From Rhodococcus qingshengii (GTDB lineage: Bacteria > Actinomycetota > Actinomycetes > Mycobacteriales > Mycobacteriaceae), in NCBI RefSeq assembly GCF_021025955.1, contig NZ_JAJNCL010000013.1, positions 89,835 to 153,834 on the forward strand: a stretch of DNA of 64,000 nt, read 5' to 3'. This document shows positions 56,039 through 64,000 of this stretch, piece by piece. Both the position numbers and the translations under genes were made by a program. The notes beneath the pieces are model-generated. The model did not search any database and was not told the DNA's origin. It saw only the letters and a program-made list of their open reading frames with translations. The first letter of the stretch is position 1. Each line of letters starts with the position of its first letter.

Positions 56039-56868
56039 GCAACATGTACGCAGCGAGCCGTGAAGCCTTGGCGCAGACTCGTTCTGCGCTGAGCAGTGCC
56101 CTGGGCGCCGTCTCTGCAGGAGCGGCAACTGCTGCTTCTGCTCAGGCTGGGTCCGAGCTCTTCTCGGTGGTCGAGGTACTCGACGGCCAGCGCGCTCTTC
56201 GCAGCGCGCTGGCTGACGCTTCGGCACCGGCCGCTGGTCGCCAGGCTTTGGTAGAGCAGTTGTTCTCCGGAAAGGTCGGCGCCGAGGCGCTCGCCACCGT
56301 GAAGGCAGCTGCAGGCCAGGACTGGTCTGCGGCCCGCGACTTGGTCAACTCGCTCGAACTGCTCGGACGTGAAGCTCTGCTCCGCGCCGCAGCCGATCAG
56401 AGCCAGTTGGACACCGTTGAGGACGAGCTCTTCCGTCTCGGTCGCATCGTGGCAGGGGATCCCAGCCTGGAGCAGACGCTCTCGGATCTGTCGGTTCCCG
56501 CAGCCCGCAAGCGTGAGTTCCTCTCCCGCTTGCTCTACGGCAAGGTCACCGCGGTCACCGAGGCACTCGCCGGACAGGCCGTCGGCCGGTTGAAGTCTGC
56601 GCCCGCAGACACTTTCGATCAGCTGTCGAATCTTGCCGCAGCGCAGCGCGATACCACCGTTGCTCACGTTCGCAGCGCCTCGGCGTTGAGCTCGGAGCAG
56701 TCGGATCGCTTGGCCAGCACTCTTACCCGCACCTACGGGAAGCCGGTAGCAGTACACGTCGAGGTCGATCCAGAACTCCTCAGCGGCTTGGTCGTCCGGG
56801 TGGGCGACGAGGTTATCGACGGCAGCGCAGCGGGTCGACTCGCAGCACTGCGGAAGAACCTCAAGTAG
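56035..56868 (+). CDS. atpH: ATP synthase F1 subunit delta
   Basis: Stalk subunit of 277 residues linking b to F1. The C-terminal signature [25 protein letters not shown] is clear. The N-terminal 100 residues are Ala-rich helices. It is longer than E. coli delta (177) as in other actinobacteria, but it lacks the fused b-like part of mycobacterial AtpH (about 446). GTG 56035 overlaps the atpF stop; ATG 56044 is possible. Confidence 0.94.
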   Translation: MSNMYAASREALAQTRSALSSALGAVSAGAATAASAQAGSELFSVVEVLDGQRALRSALADASAPAAGRQALVEQLFSGKVGAEALATVKAAAGQDWSAARDLVNSLELLGREALLRAAADQSQLDTVEDELFRLGRIVAGDPSLEQTLSDLSVPAARKREFLSRLLYGKVTAVTEALAGQAVGRLKSAPADTFDQLSNLAAAQRDTTVAHVRSASALSSEQSDRLASTLTRTYGKPVAVHVEVDPELLSGLVVRVGDEVIDGSAAGRLAALRKNLK

Positions 56869-56930
56869 TCCTTCAGCCGAACACATACTCCAGATCTTTT
56901 CGAAGACCAGACACCGAGAGCAGGAAAAAC

Positions 56931-58574
56931 ATGGCGGAGCTGACGATCTCCTCCGACGAGATCCGTAGCGCGATCGACAACTACACCGCGAGCTACTCCC
57001 CGGAGGCCTCCCGTGAGGAGGTCGGCACAGTGACCGACACCAGTGACGGCATTGCGCACGTCTCTGGCCTGCCTTCGGCTATGTCCAACGAGCTGTTGGA
57101 GTTCCCCGGTGGAATCGTCGGCGTCGCGCTCAACCTGGATGCCACCGAAATCGGTGCCGTCATCCTTGGCGATTACCAGAACATCCAAGAAGGCCAGGAA
57201 GTAAAGCGCACGGGCGACGTTCTGTCGGTTCCCGTCGGCGATGCTTTCCTCGGCCGCGTCATCGACCCGCTGGGTGCGCCCATCGACGGCCTCGGCGAGA
57301 TCGAGAGCACCGAGAACCGTGCACTCGAACTGCAGGCTGCTTCGGTGCTTGAGCGCCAGCCGGTCGAAGAGCCGCTTCAGACCGGAATCAAGGCTATCGA
57401 CGCCATGACCCCGATCGGCCGCGGCCAGCGCCAGCTCATCATCGGCGACCGCAAGACCGGCAAGACCGCGGTCTGCATCGACGCCATCCTGAACCAGAAG
57501 GCCAACTGGGATTCCGGCGATGTCAACAAGCAGGTTCGCTGCATCTACGTTGCCATCGGTCAGAAGGGTTCCACCATCGCGGGCGTCAAGGCTGCCCTCG
57601 AGGAGAAGGGCGCGATGGAGTACACCACCATCGTTGCTGCTCCGGCATCTGATTCCGCAGGCTTCAAGTGGCTCGCACCGTACACCGGCTCGGCCATCGG
57701 CCAGCACTGGATGTACCAGGGCAAGCACGTTCTGGTCGTGTTCGACGACCTGACCAAGCAGGCAGAGGCGTACCGCGCCATCTCGCTCCTGCTGCGTCGC
57801 CCGCCGGGTCGCGAGGCTTACCCCGGTGACGTCTTCTACTTGCACTCCCGTCTGCTGGAGCGTTCGGCGAAGCTGTCCGACGCACTCGGCGGTGGCTCGC
57901 TGACGGCTCTGCCGATCATCGAGACCAAGGCGAACGACGTCTCGGCTTACATCCCGACCAACGTCATCTCCATCACCGACGGTCAGGTGTTCCTCGAGTC
58001 CGACCTGTTCAACAAGGGCGTTCGCCCCGCGATCAACGTCGGTATCTCGGTCTCCCGCGTCGGTGGCGCTGCACAGACCAAGGGCATGAAGAAGGTTTCC
58101 GGTTCGCTGCGTCTGGAACTGGCTCAGTTCCGTGAGCTCGAAGCGTTCTCCGCCTTCGCATCCGACCTCGACGCTGCCTCCAAGGCTCAGCTCGAGCGCG
58201 GTGCCCGTCTGGTCGAGCTGCTCAAGCAGGATCAGTACAGCCCGATCCCCGTCGAGGACCAGATCGTCTCGATCTACCTCGCAGGCGAAGGCATCTTCGA
58301 CAGCGTTCCGATCGGCGACGTCCGTCGCTTCGAGAAGGAACTGCTCGAAGACCTCAAGCACTCGGCTGCAGGCGTCTACTCCAGCATCAACGGCGGTAAG
58401 GCACTCGATGCCGACAACGCTGCTGAGCTGATCGCTGCAACGAACAAGTTCAAGGAAGGCTTCATCGCATCCGACGGAAGCCGGGTCGTGAACGAAGCCG
58501 AGGCTGACGCTTTGGGCGCCGACGAGGTCGCGAACGAGCAGATCAACGTCAAGCGCAAGACCGTCAGCAAGTGA
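56931..58574 (+). CDS. atpA: ATP synthase F1 subunit alpha
   Basis: The 547-residue non-catalytic nucleotide-binding subunit. The P-loop is [15 protein letters not shown] (about residue 171), with [24 protein letters not shown] split around it, and the family signature [14 protein letters not shown]. The C terminus (KRKTVSK) carries a short extension beyond the E. coli end, as in mycobacteria, where this tail suppresses ATP hydrolysis. A GCAGGAAAAAC ribosome binding site precedes the ATG, 62 bp after atpH. Confidence 0.97.
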   Translation: MAELTISSDEIRSAIDNYTASYSPEASREEVGTVTDTSDGIAHVSGLPSAMSNELLEFPGGIVGVALNLDATEIGAVILGDYQNIQEGQEVKRTGDVLSVPVGDAFLGRVIDPLGAPIDGLGEIESTENRALELQAASVLERQPVEEPLQTGIKAIDAMTPIGRGQRQLIIGDRKTGKTAVCIDAILNQKANWDSGDVNKQVRCIYVAIGQKGSTIAGVKAALEEKGAMEYTTIVAAPASDSAGFKWLAPYTGSAIGQHWMYQGKHVLVVFDDLTKQAEAYRAISLLLRRPPGREAYPGDVFYLHSRLLERSAKLSDALGGGSLTALPIIETKANDVSAYIPTNVISITDGQVFLESDLFNKGVRPAINVGISVSRVGGAAQTKGMKKVSGSLRLELAQFRELEAFSAFASDLDAASKAQLERGARLVELLKQDQYSPIPVEDQIVSIYLAGEGIFDSVPIGDVRRFEKELLEDLKHSAAGVYSSINGGKALDADNAAELIAATNKFKEGFIASDGSRVVNEAEADALGADEVANEQINVKRKTVSK

Positions 58575-58622
58575 CGTACGCGCCCATGACACTGCGAATT
58601 CCGAAGGGAGAGTGATTGATCG

Positions 58623-59606
58623 ATGGCGAGCATTCTCGAATTGCGGTCTCGTATCAAGTCGGTCAACTCGACCAAGAAGATCACCAAGGCACAGGAACTG
58701 ATCGCGACTTCGCGTATCACCAAGGCTCAGATTCGCGTCGCCGCGTCCAAGCCGTATGCCGAGGAGATCACGAAGGTACTCACCGAATTGGCGAGTGCGT
58801 CTGCTTCGCTCGATCACCCGTTGCTCAACGAGCGTCCGGAGCCCAAGCGGGCTGCTGTGCTTGTTGTCACCAGTGACCGCGGCATGTGTGGTGGCTACAA
58901 CTCCAACGTCCTCAAGCAGGCAGAAGAGCTCATGGCTCTCCTCCGCAGCGAGGGCAAGGAACCGGTCGTCTACGTGCTCGGTTCCAAGGGACTCGGCTAC
59001 TACACGTTCCGCGGCCGCGACATCGGTGCAGCGTGGACGGGCTTCTCGCAGGATCCGGGTTACTCGGATGCAGCGAAGGCCAGCCGCCACCTGGTGGAGC
59101 TGTTCATGGCTGGATCGGGTAACCAGGTTGCCGCTCCGAACGGTGAAGGCACGATCGAGGGCGTCGACGAGCTCCATATCGTCTACACCCGCTTCGTGTC
59201 GATGCTGACGCAGACTCCCGAGGTTCGCCGTATGGCTCCTCTCGAGGTCTTCGTGTCGGAAGAGCGCATCGAACTCGGTGACGACATGCTGAGCAACGGC
59301 CACGACGACGACCATGACAATGGCCCCGTCGCGGACTTCAGCTTCGAGCCCGAGCCCGAGAAGCTTCTCGGTGCTCTTCTCCCGAAGTACGTCAGCACTC
59401 GTATCTTCTCGTCGCTTCTCGATGCTGCGGCATCGGAGTCGGCAGCCCGTCGTACAGCTATGAAGGCCGCGACGGACAACGCAAACGAACTGGTGAACAC
59501 GTTGAGCCGTCAGGCCAACCAGGCTCGCCAGGCCCAGATCACCCAGGAAATCAGCGAGATCGTCGGCGGCGCCAACGCGCTCGCCTCGAGCGCAGGAAGT
59601 GACTAG
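58623..59606 (+). CDS. atpG: ATP synthase F1 subunit gamma
   Basis: The 327-residue central rotor shaft. The N- and C-terminal helices ([49 protein letters not shown]) are conserved. A central acidic/His loop ([23 protein letters not shown], about 223-245) is longer than in E. coli (286 residues), and a similar actinobacterial gamma loop is known in mycobacteria. GGGAGAG precedes ATG 58623. Confidence 0.96.
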   Translation: MASILELRSRIKSVNSTKKITKAQELIATSRITKAQIRVAASKPYAEEITKVLTELASASASLDHPLLNERPEPKRAAVLVVTSDRGMCGGYNSNVLKQAEELMALLRSEGKEPVVYVLGSKGLGYYTFRGRDIGAAWTGFSQDPGYSDAAKASRHLVELFMAGSGNQVAAPNGEGTIEGVDELHIVYTRFVSMLTQTPEVRRMAPLEVFVSEERIELGDDMLSNGHDDDHDNGPVADFSFEPEPEKLLGALLPKYVSTRIFSSLLDAAASESAARRTAMKAATDNANELVNTLSRQANQARQAQITQEISEIVGGANALASSAGSD

Positions 59607-61061
<1,455 letters not shown>

Positions 61062-61067
61062 TCCACG

Positions 61068-61436
61068 ATGGCTGAGATGACCGTAGAACTCGTTGCCGTC
61101 GAGCAGCGCTTGTGGTCTGGTTCGGCGACGCTGGTCAGCGCTCAGACCACCGAGGGTGAAATCGGAATCATGCCTGGGCATGAGCCGGTCCTCGGCCAGC
61201 TGATCGAGGGCGGAACCGTGTCGATCACCTCGGTCGACGGCGAGCGTATCGTTGCTGCAGTACACGGAGGGTTCCTCTCCGTCACTGCGACGACGGTGAC
61301 GATCCTTGCCGAGTCCGCGGACATGGCACAGGACATCGACGTCGAGGCAGCCAAGGCTGTCTTGGCCGAGAACTCGGGCGACCTCGAAGCGATTGCGGTC
61401 GCCAAGGGTCAGCTCCGGGCCGTCGAGCGCGCGTAA
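61068..61436 (+). CDS. atpC: ATP synthase F1 subunit epsilon
   Basis: A 122-residue subunit with the N-terminal beta-sandwich ([56 protein letters not shown]) and a short C-terminal helix. It is shorter than E. coli epsilon (about 139), as in mycobacteria. It begins 6 bp after atpD. It is the last ATP synthase gene; the DUF2550 gene follows after 37 bp. Confidence 0.95.
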   Translation: MAEMTVELVAVEQRLWSGSATLVSAQTTEGEIGIMPGHEPVLGQLIEGGTVSITSVDGERIVAAVHGGFLSVTATTVTILAESADMAQDIDVEAAKAVLAENSGDLEAIAVAKGQLRAVERA

Positions 61437-61473
61437 GTTACTCGAGTAAAGCCGCGACGGGAGCCGACGAACA

Positions 61474-61908
61474 GTGACATTCGGAATGACTGTGTTGATC
61501 ATTCTGGTTGTGCTGCTCGCGGTTCTCGTCGCGGCTTTTCTGTATCGTCTGCTGGTTCTACGTCGCGGCGGTACCGCTGCACTGCTTCGTGTTCTGCCAT
61601 CCCCGGGGGACAGCGGGTGGCGTCACGGAATCATTCGCTACGGCGAAACTACCTTCGTCTTTTTCAAACTGTCGAGTCTGCGGCCAGGCCCGGACTCCAG
61701 GATTGATCGTCAAGGTATCGAGGTCGAGAGCCGTCGCTCTCCCTCGGGTACCGAATTCGACATCATGAGCGACGACATCGTCGTGGTCAAGGTCAACGAC
61801 GGCTCGTCGGCCTACGAAATCGCCTTGGACAGTGGAGCATTGACAGCGTTCCTGTCCTGGGTCGAATCGCGGCCGGACGGGCGCGCCCGTAGGCGACGCA
61901 CCGCCTGA
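61474..61908 (+). CDS. DUF2550 membrane protein
   Basis: A 144-residue protein with one N-terminal span (VLIILVVLLAVLVAAFLYRLLVL) and a cytoplasmic beta-rich domain with WRHGIIRYGETTFVFFKLSSLRPGPD. It occupies the place of Rv1312 after atpC in mycobacteria, where it is of unknown function. GTG 61474 is used. It is convergent with the adenosyltransferase, 10 bp between stops. The Arg-rich end (RARRRRTA) is noted. Confidence 0.87.
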   Translation: MTFGMTVLIILVVLLAVLVAAFLYRLLVLRRGGTAALLRVLPSPGDSGWRHGIIRYGETTFVFFKLSSLRPGPDSRIDRQGIEVESRRSPSGTEFDIMSDDIVVVKVNDGSSAYEIALDSGALTAFLSWVESRPDGRARRRRTA

Positions 61909-61918
61909 CCGGTGCCGC

Positions 61919-62491
61919 TCAAGCCCCGGCGCCGGGCTTCCAGAGCACATCGCCTTCAGGATTTGCCACTCTTCCCATGATGAAGAGCAGATCCGACAAT
62001 CTGTTGAGGTATTTCGCGGGGAGGACGCTCGTGTCTTCCGGGTTCGCATGGATGGCGGACCAGGCTGCACGCTCCGCACGCCGCGAGACGGTTCTTGCTA
62101 CGTGAAGCAGGGCTCCCAGGGCAGTTCCGCCCGGCAGAATGAACGAATTCAACGGTTCCAGTTGCTCATTGAGCTCATCGCACCATCCTTCGAGTCGATC
62201 GATGTAGGCCTGAGTCACTCGTAGCGGCGGGTACTTCGGGTTCTCGACCACGGGGGTGGACAAGTCGGCCCCTGCGTCGAAGAGGTCGTTCTGGATCTGG
62301 CGCAGCATTGCGAGGAGATTCTCCGGGGGAGTGCCGAGGGCAACGGCCACGCCGATCGCCGCGTTGGTCTCGTCGCAATCCGCGTAGGCGATCAGACGCG
62401 GATCATTCTTGGAGACTCGCGAAAAATCACTGAGGCCCGTGGTCCCGTCGTCGCCGGTCCGGGTGTAGATCTTCGTCAGGTGAACAGACAT
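61919..62491 (-). CDS. Cob(I)alamin adenosyltransferase, PduO type
   Basis: A 190-residue ATP:corrinoid adenosyltransferase making adenosylcobalamin. The family pieces are the N-terminal IYTRTGDDGTTGL (ATP binding), RLIAYADCDETNAAIG, FILPGGTALGALLHVARTVSRRAER and LNRLSDLLFIMGRV. ATG 62491; the frame is open to 63727 only as antisense of murA. It corresponds to Rv1314c. The cofactor serves methylmalonyl-CoA mutase, which would take propionyl-CoA from the valine pathway, though those genes are far apart. Confidence 0.93.
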   Translation of the reverse strand: MSVHLTKIYTRTGDDGTTGLSDFSRVSKNDPRLIAYADCDETNAAIGVAVALGTPPENLLAMLRQIQNDLFDAGADLSTPVVENPKYPPLRVTQAYIDRLEGWCDELNEQLEPLNSFILPGGTALGALLHVARTVSRRAERAAWSAIHANPEDTSVLPAKYLNRLSDLLFIMGRVANPEGDVLWKPGAGA

Positions 62492-62545
62492 AGGGCTACG
62501 GTACCGGCGCGGTGCCGACGAGGTTGTGGCTCTAGGCTGTGAACC

Positions 62546-63805
62546 GTGAGTGAGCACTTTCTTGTGACCGGGGGTAACCGCCTCGAAGGTGAAGTACTGG
62601 TGGGAGGGGCCAAGAACAGTGTGCTGAAGCTGATGGCCGCTGCGCTGTTGGCCGAAGGCACAACTGTCGTGACCAACTGTCCGGACATTCTCGACGTGCC
62701 CCTGATGGCGGACGTCTTGCGAGGGCTGGGCTGCGAGGTCGAACTCGAAGACTCCGAAGTGCGGATCACGACGCCGGCCGAGCCGAAATATCACGCTGAT
62801 TTCGACGCGGTGAAGCAGTTTCGGGCGTCGGTGTGTGTGCTTGGGCCGTTGGTCGCGCGTTGTCGACGCGCTGTTGTCGCACTTCCTGGTGGCGATGCGA
62901 TCGGTTCGAGGCCACTCGACATGCACCAATCCGGGCTCCGCCTGTTGGGCGCGCGTAGCGAAATCGAACACGGATGTGTCGTTGCCGAGGCAGACGACCT
63001 TCACGGCGCGAACATTCGCCTGGTCTTCCCGTCTGTGGGTGCAACCGAGAACATCTTGATGGCAGCAGTGCTCGCCCGAGGTGAAACGGTGATCGACAAC
63101 GCTGCACGTGAGCCCGAGATCGTGGATCTCTGCAACATGCTCAACGAGATGGGCGCCAAGGTATCGGGCGGCGGAAGTTCGACGCTCACCATTCAAGGCG
63201 TCCGCAAGTTGGAACCGACTACGCACCGCGTCATCGGTGACCGGATCGTTGCCGCAACATGGGGTGTCGCTGCCTCCATGACCAGGGGTGACGTCCGCGT
63301 TCGCGGGGTGAACCACAAGCATCTCGGGTTGGTCCTCGACAAGCTTCGGACAGCCGGCGCTGAGGTGACTCCCGAGGTCGACGGCTTCCGTGTCATCCAG
63401 CGTGAACGGCCCAAAGCAGTCAATTTCGCGACATTGCCTTACCCCGGATTCCCCACCGACCTGCAACCGATGGCAATCGGTTTGGCGGCGGTTGCCGAGG
63501 GCACGTCGATGATCACCGAGAACGTATTCGAATCGCGTTTCCGATTTGTCGAGGAAATGATCCGACTCGGCGCCGACGCTCGTACTGACGGTCACCATGC
63601 GGTGATCCGCGGAGTTCCAGTGCTGTCGAGTGCGCCGGTGTGGTCTTCGGACATTCGGGCAGGCGCCGGGCTCGTGCTTGCCGGGTTGGTCGCGGACGGA
63701 ACCACCGAAGTCCACGACATCTTCCACATCGACCGTGGGTACCCGCGATTCGTCGAGAATCTCCGTGGACTCGGGGGAGTGATCGAGCGGGTGGGCACCG
63801 AATAG
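62546..63805 (+). CDS. murA: UDP-N-acetylglucosamine 1-carboxyvinyltransferase, Asp117 form
   Basis: A 419-residue enzyme that adds enolpyruvate to UDP-GlcNAc, the first committed step of peptidoglycan synthesis. N-terminal [21 protein letters not shown] and the [20 protein letters not shown] block are typical. The loop normally holding the fosfomycin-reactive Cys reads [11 protein letters not shown], with Asp117, as in mycobacteria; this implies natural fosfomycin resistance. GTG 62546 lies 54 bp from the divergent adenosyltransferase start. Confidence 0.95.
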   Translation: MSEHFLVTGGNRLEGEVLVGGAKNSVLKLMAAALLAEGTTVVTNCPDILDVPLMADVLRGLGCEVELEDSEVRITTPAEPKYHADFDAVKQFRASVCVLGPLVARCRRAVVALPGGDAIGSRPLDMHQSGLRLLGARSEIEHGCVVAEADDLHGANIRLVFPSVGATENILMAAVLARGETVIDNAAREPEIVDLCNMLNEMGAKVSGGGSSTLTIQGVRKLEPTTHRVIGDRIVAATWGVAASMTRGDVRVRGVNHKHLGLVLDKLRTAGAEVTPEVDGFRVIQRERPKAVNFATLPYPGFPTDLQPMAIGLAAVAEGTSMITENVFESRFRFVEEMIRLGADARTDGHHAVIRGVPVLSSAPVWSSDIRAGAGLVLAGLVADGTTEVHDIFHIDRGYPRFVENLRGLGGVIERVGTE

Positions 63806-64000
63806 GTATCGGTGCTCGGCGTCACACTCGGGCCTATTCGCAGTTGGCGGAAAGGCTCAACTGTCTGACCTGGCCTTGGCTGGTGAATCGATGTTGTGAC
63901 CAGGCGATTTGTGAATTGATCGAAGGTTCGCGTAACTTATTCCAAGTCAGAGCGACACGGACACCGACTCCCACCTGCGAGGGTGAGTGACACGAGGTTG
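63806..64000 (+). promoter_or_regulatory. Probable upstream region of an rRNA operon
   Basis: There is no coding gene after murA. In mycobacteria the 16S rRNA gene follows murA here, and the AT-rich stretch with TTGATC (63916-63921), 16 bp and TATTCC (63938-63943) is a plausible promoter. The 16S gene itself is not in view. Assignment rests mainly on synteny. Confidence 0.5.

Noticed and set aside
62492..63727. Extension of the adenosyltransferase to 602 residues
   Set aside because: The extra residues are antisense to murA. The real protein starts at ATG 62491 with the conserved N-terminal ATP motif.
63640..63990. 116-codon plus-strand frame at the right end
   Set aside because: Overlaps murA in another frame, then runs into the presumed rRNA leader; no start signal.

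Overview
The window looks like chromosomal DNA of a Rhodococcus, probably of the erythropolis/qingshengii group. The base composition is high-GC, GTG starts and 1-4 bp gene overlaps are common, and the right half (argS-lysA-hom-thrC-thrB-rho-rpmE-prfA-prmC-sua5-glyA-wecA-atpIBEFHAGDC-DUF2550-ATR-murA, then the approach to an rRNA operon) follows the gene order I recall for Mycobacterium tuberculosis Rv1292-Rv1315. MurA carries the mycobacterial-type Asp117. Genus is inferred from protein character and synteny, not from a database search.

Layout. 1-3237: amino-sugar use (end of ptsI, nagA, nagB, cutC). 3370-8810: a valine/isobutyrate operon (mmsA, acyl-CoA dehydrogenase, 3-hydroxyisobutyryl-CoA hydrolase, mmsB, enoyl-CoA hydratase). 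8904-11846: a MarR regulator, a lone mraY and a Bcr/CflA-type exporter. 12081-14857: tRNA-Cys, an orphan XRE-C5 DNA methyltransferase, two micro-ORFs (27 and 38 codons) with their own ribosome binding sites and terminators, and a TetR regulator. 14955-17587: a TetR-adjacent amidohydrolase/alpha-beta hydrolase operon. 17661-26246: a sulfotransferase-SDR-DUF1214-like operon (layout as in the mycobacterial cholesterol-regulon genes Rv3529c-Rv3531c), a divergent IclR regulator, and a cysD-cysNC-cysQ-epoxide hydrolase operon. 26256-33955: a carboxyethylornithine synthase/alanine dehydrogenase-like enzyme, a MarR/EmrB exporter pair, and a LysR-MHS transporter-aromatic monooxygenase set. 34048-38340: tRNA-Arg, phosphoketolase, a DUF305/DUF3105 pair. 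38557-63805: the conserved housekeeping block. 63806-64000: presumed leader region of an rRNA operon.

Most interesting system. The sulfotransferase operon (leftward) and the PAPS-making operon (rightward) have almost the same promoter: CATTGACC, six bases, a TAGAACG(C/A)GTTCTA palindrome of the KstR-box form lying between -35 and -10, then a GGTACA-N4-TGTACC palindrome about 30 bp further downstream. PAPS is the sulfonyl donor for sulfotransferases, and CysQ removes the by-product PAP. I infer one co-regulated sulfonation regulon: donor synthesis, sulfotransferase, SDR, a limonene-epoxide-hydrolase-type enzyme, and PAP recycling, probably acting on a sterol or terpenoid. The two micro-ORFs at 13689-14119 are candidate cell-wall channel peptides and are the second main lead.
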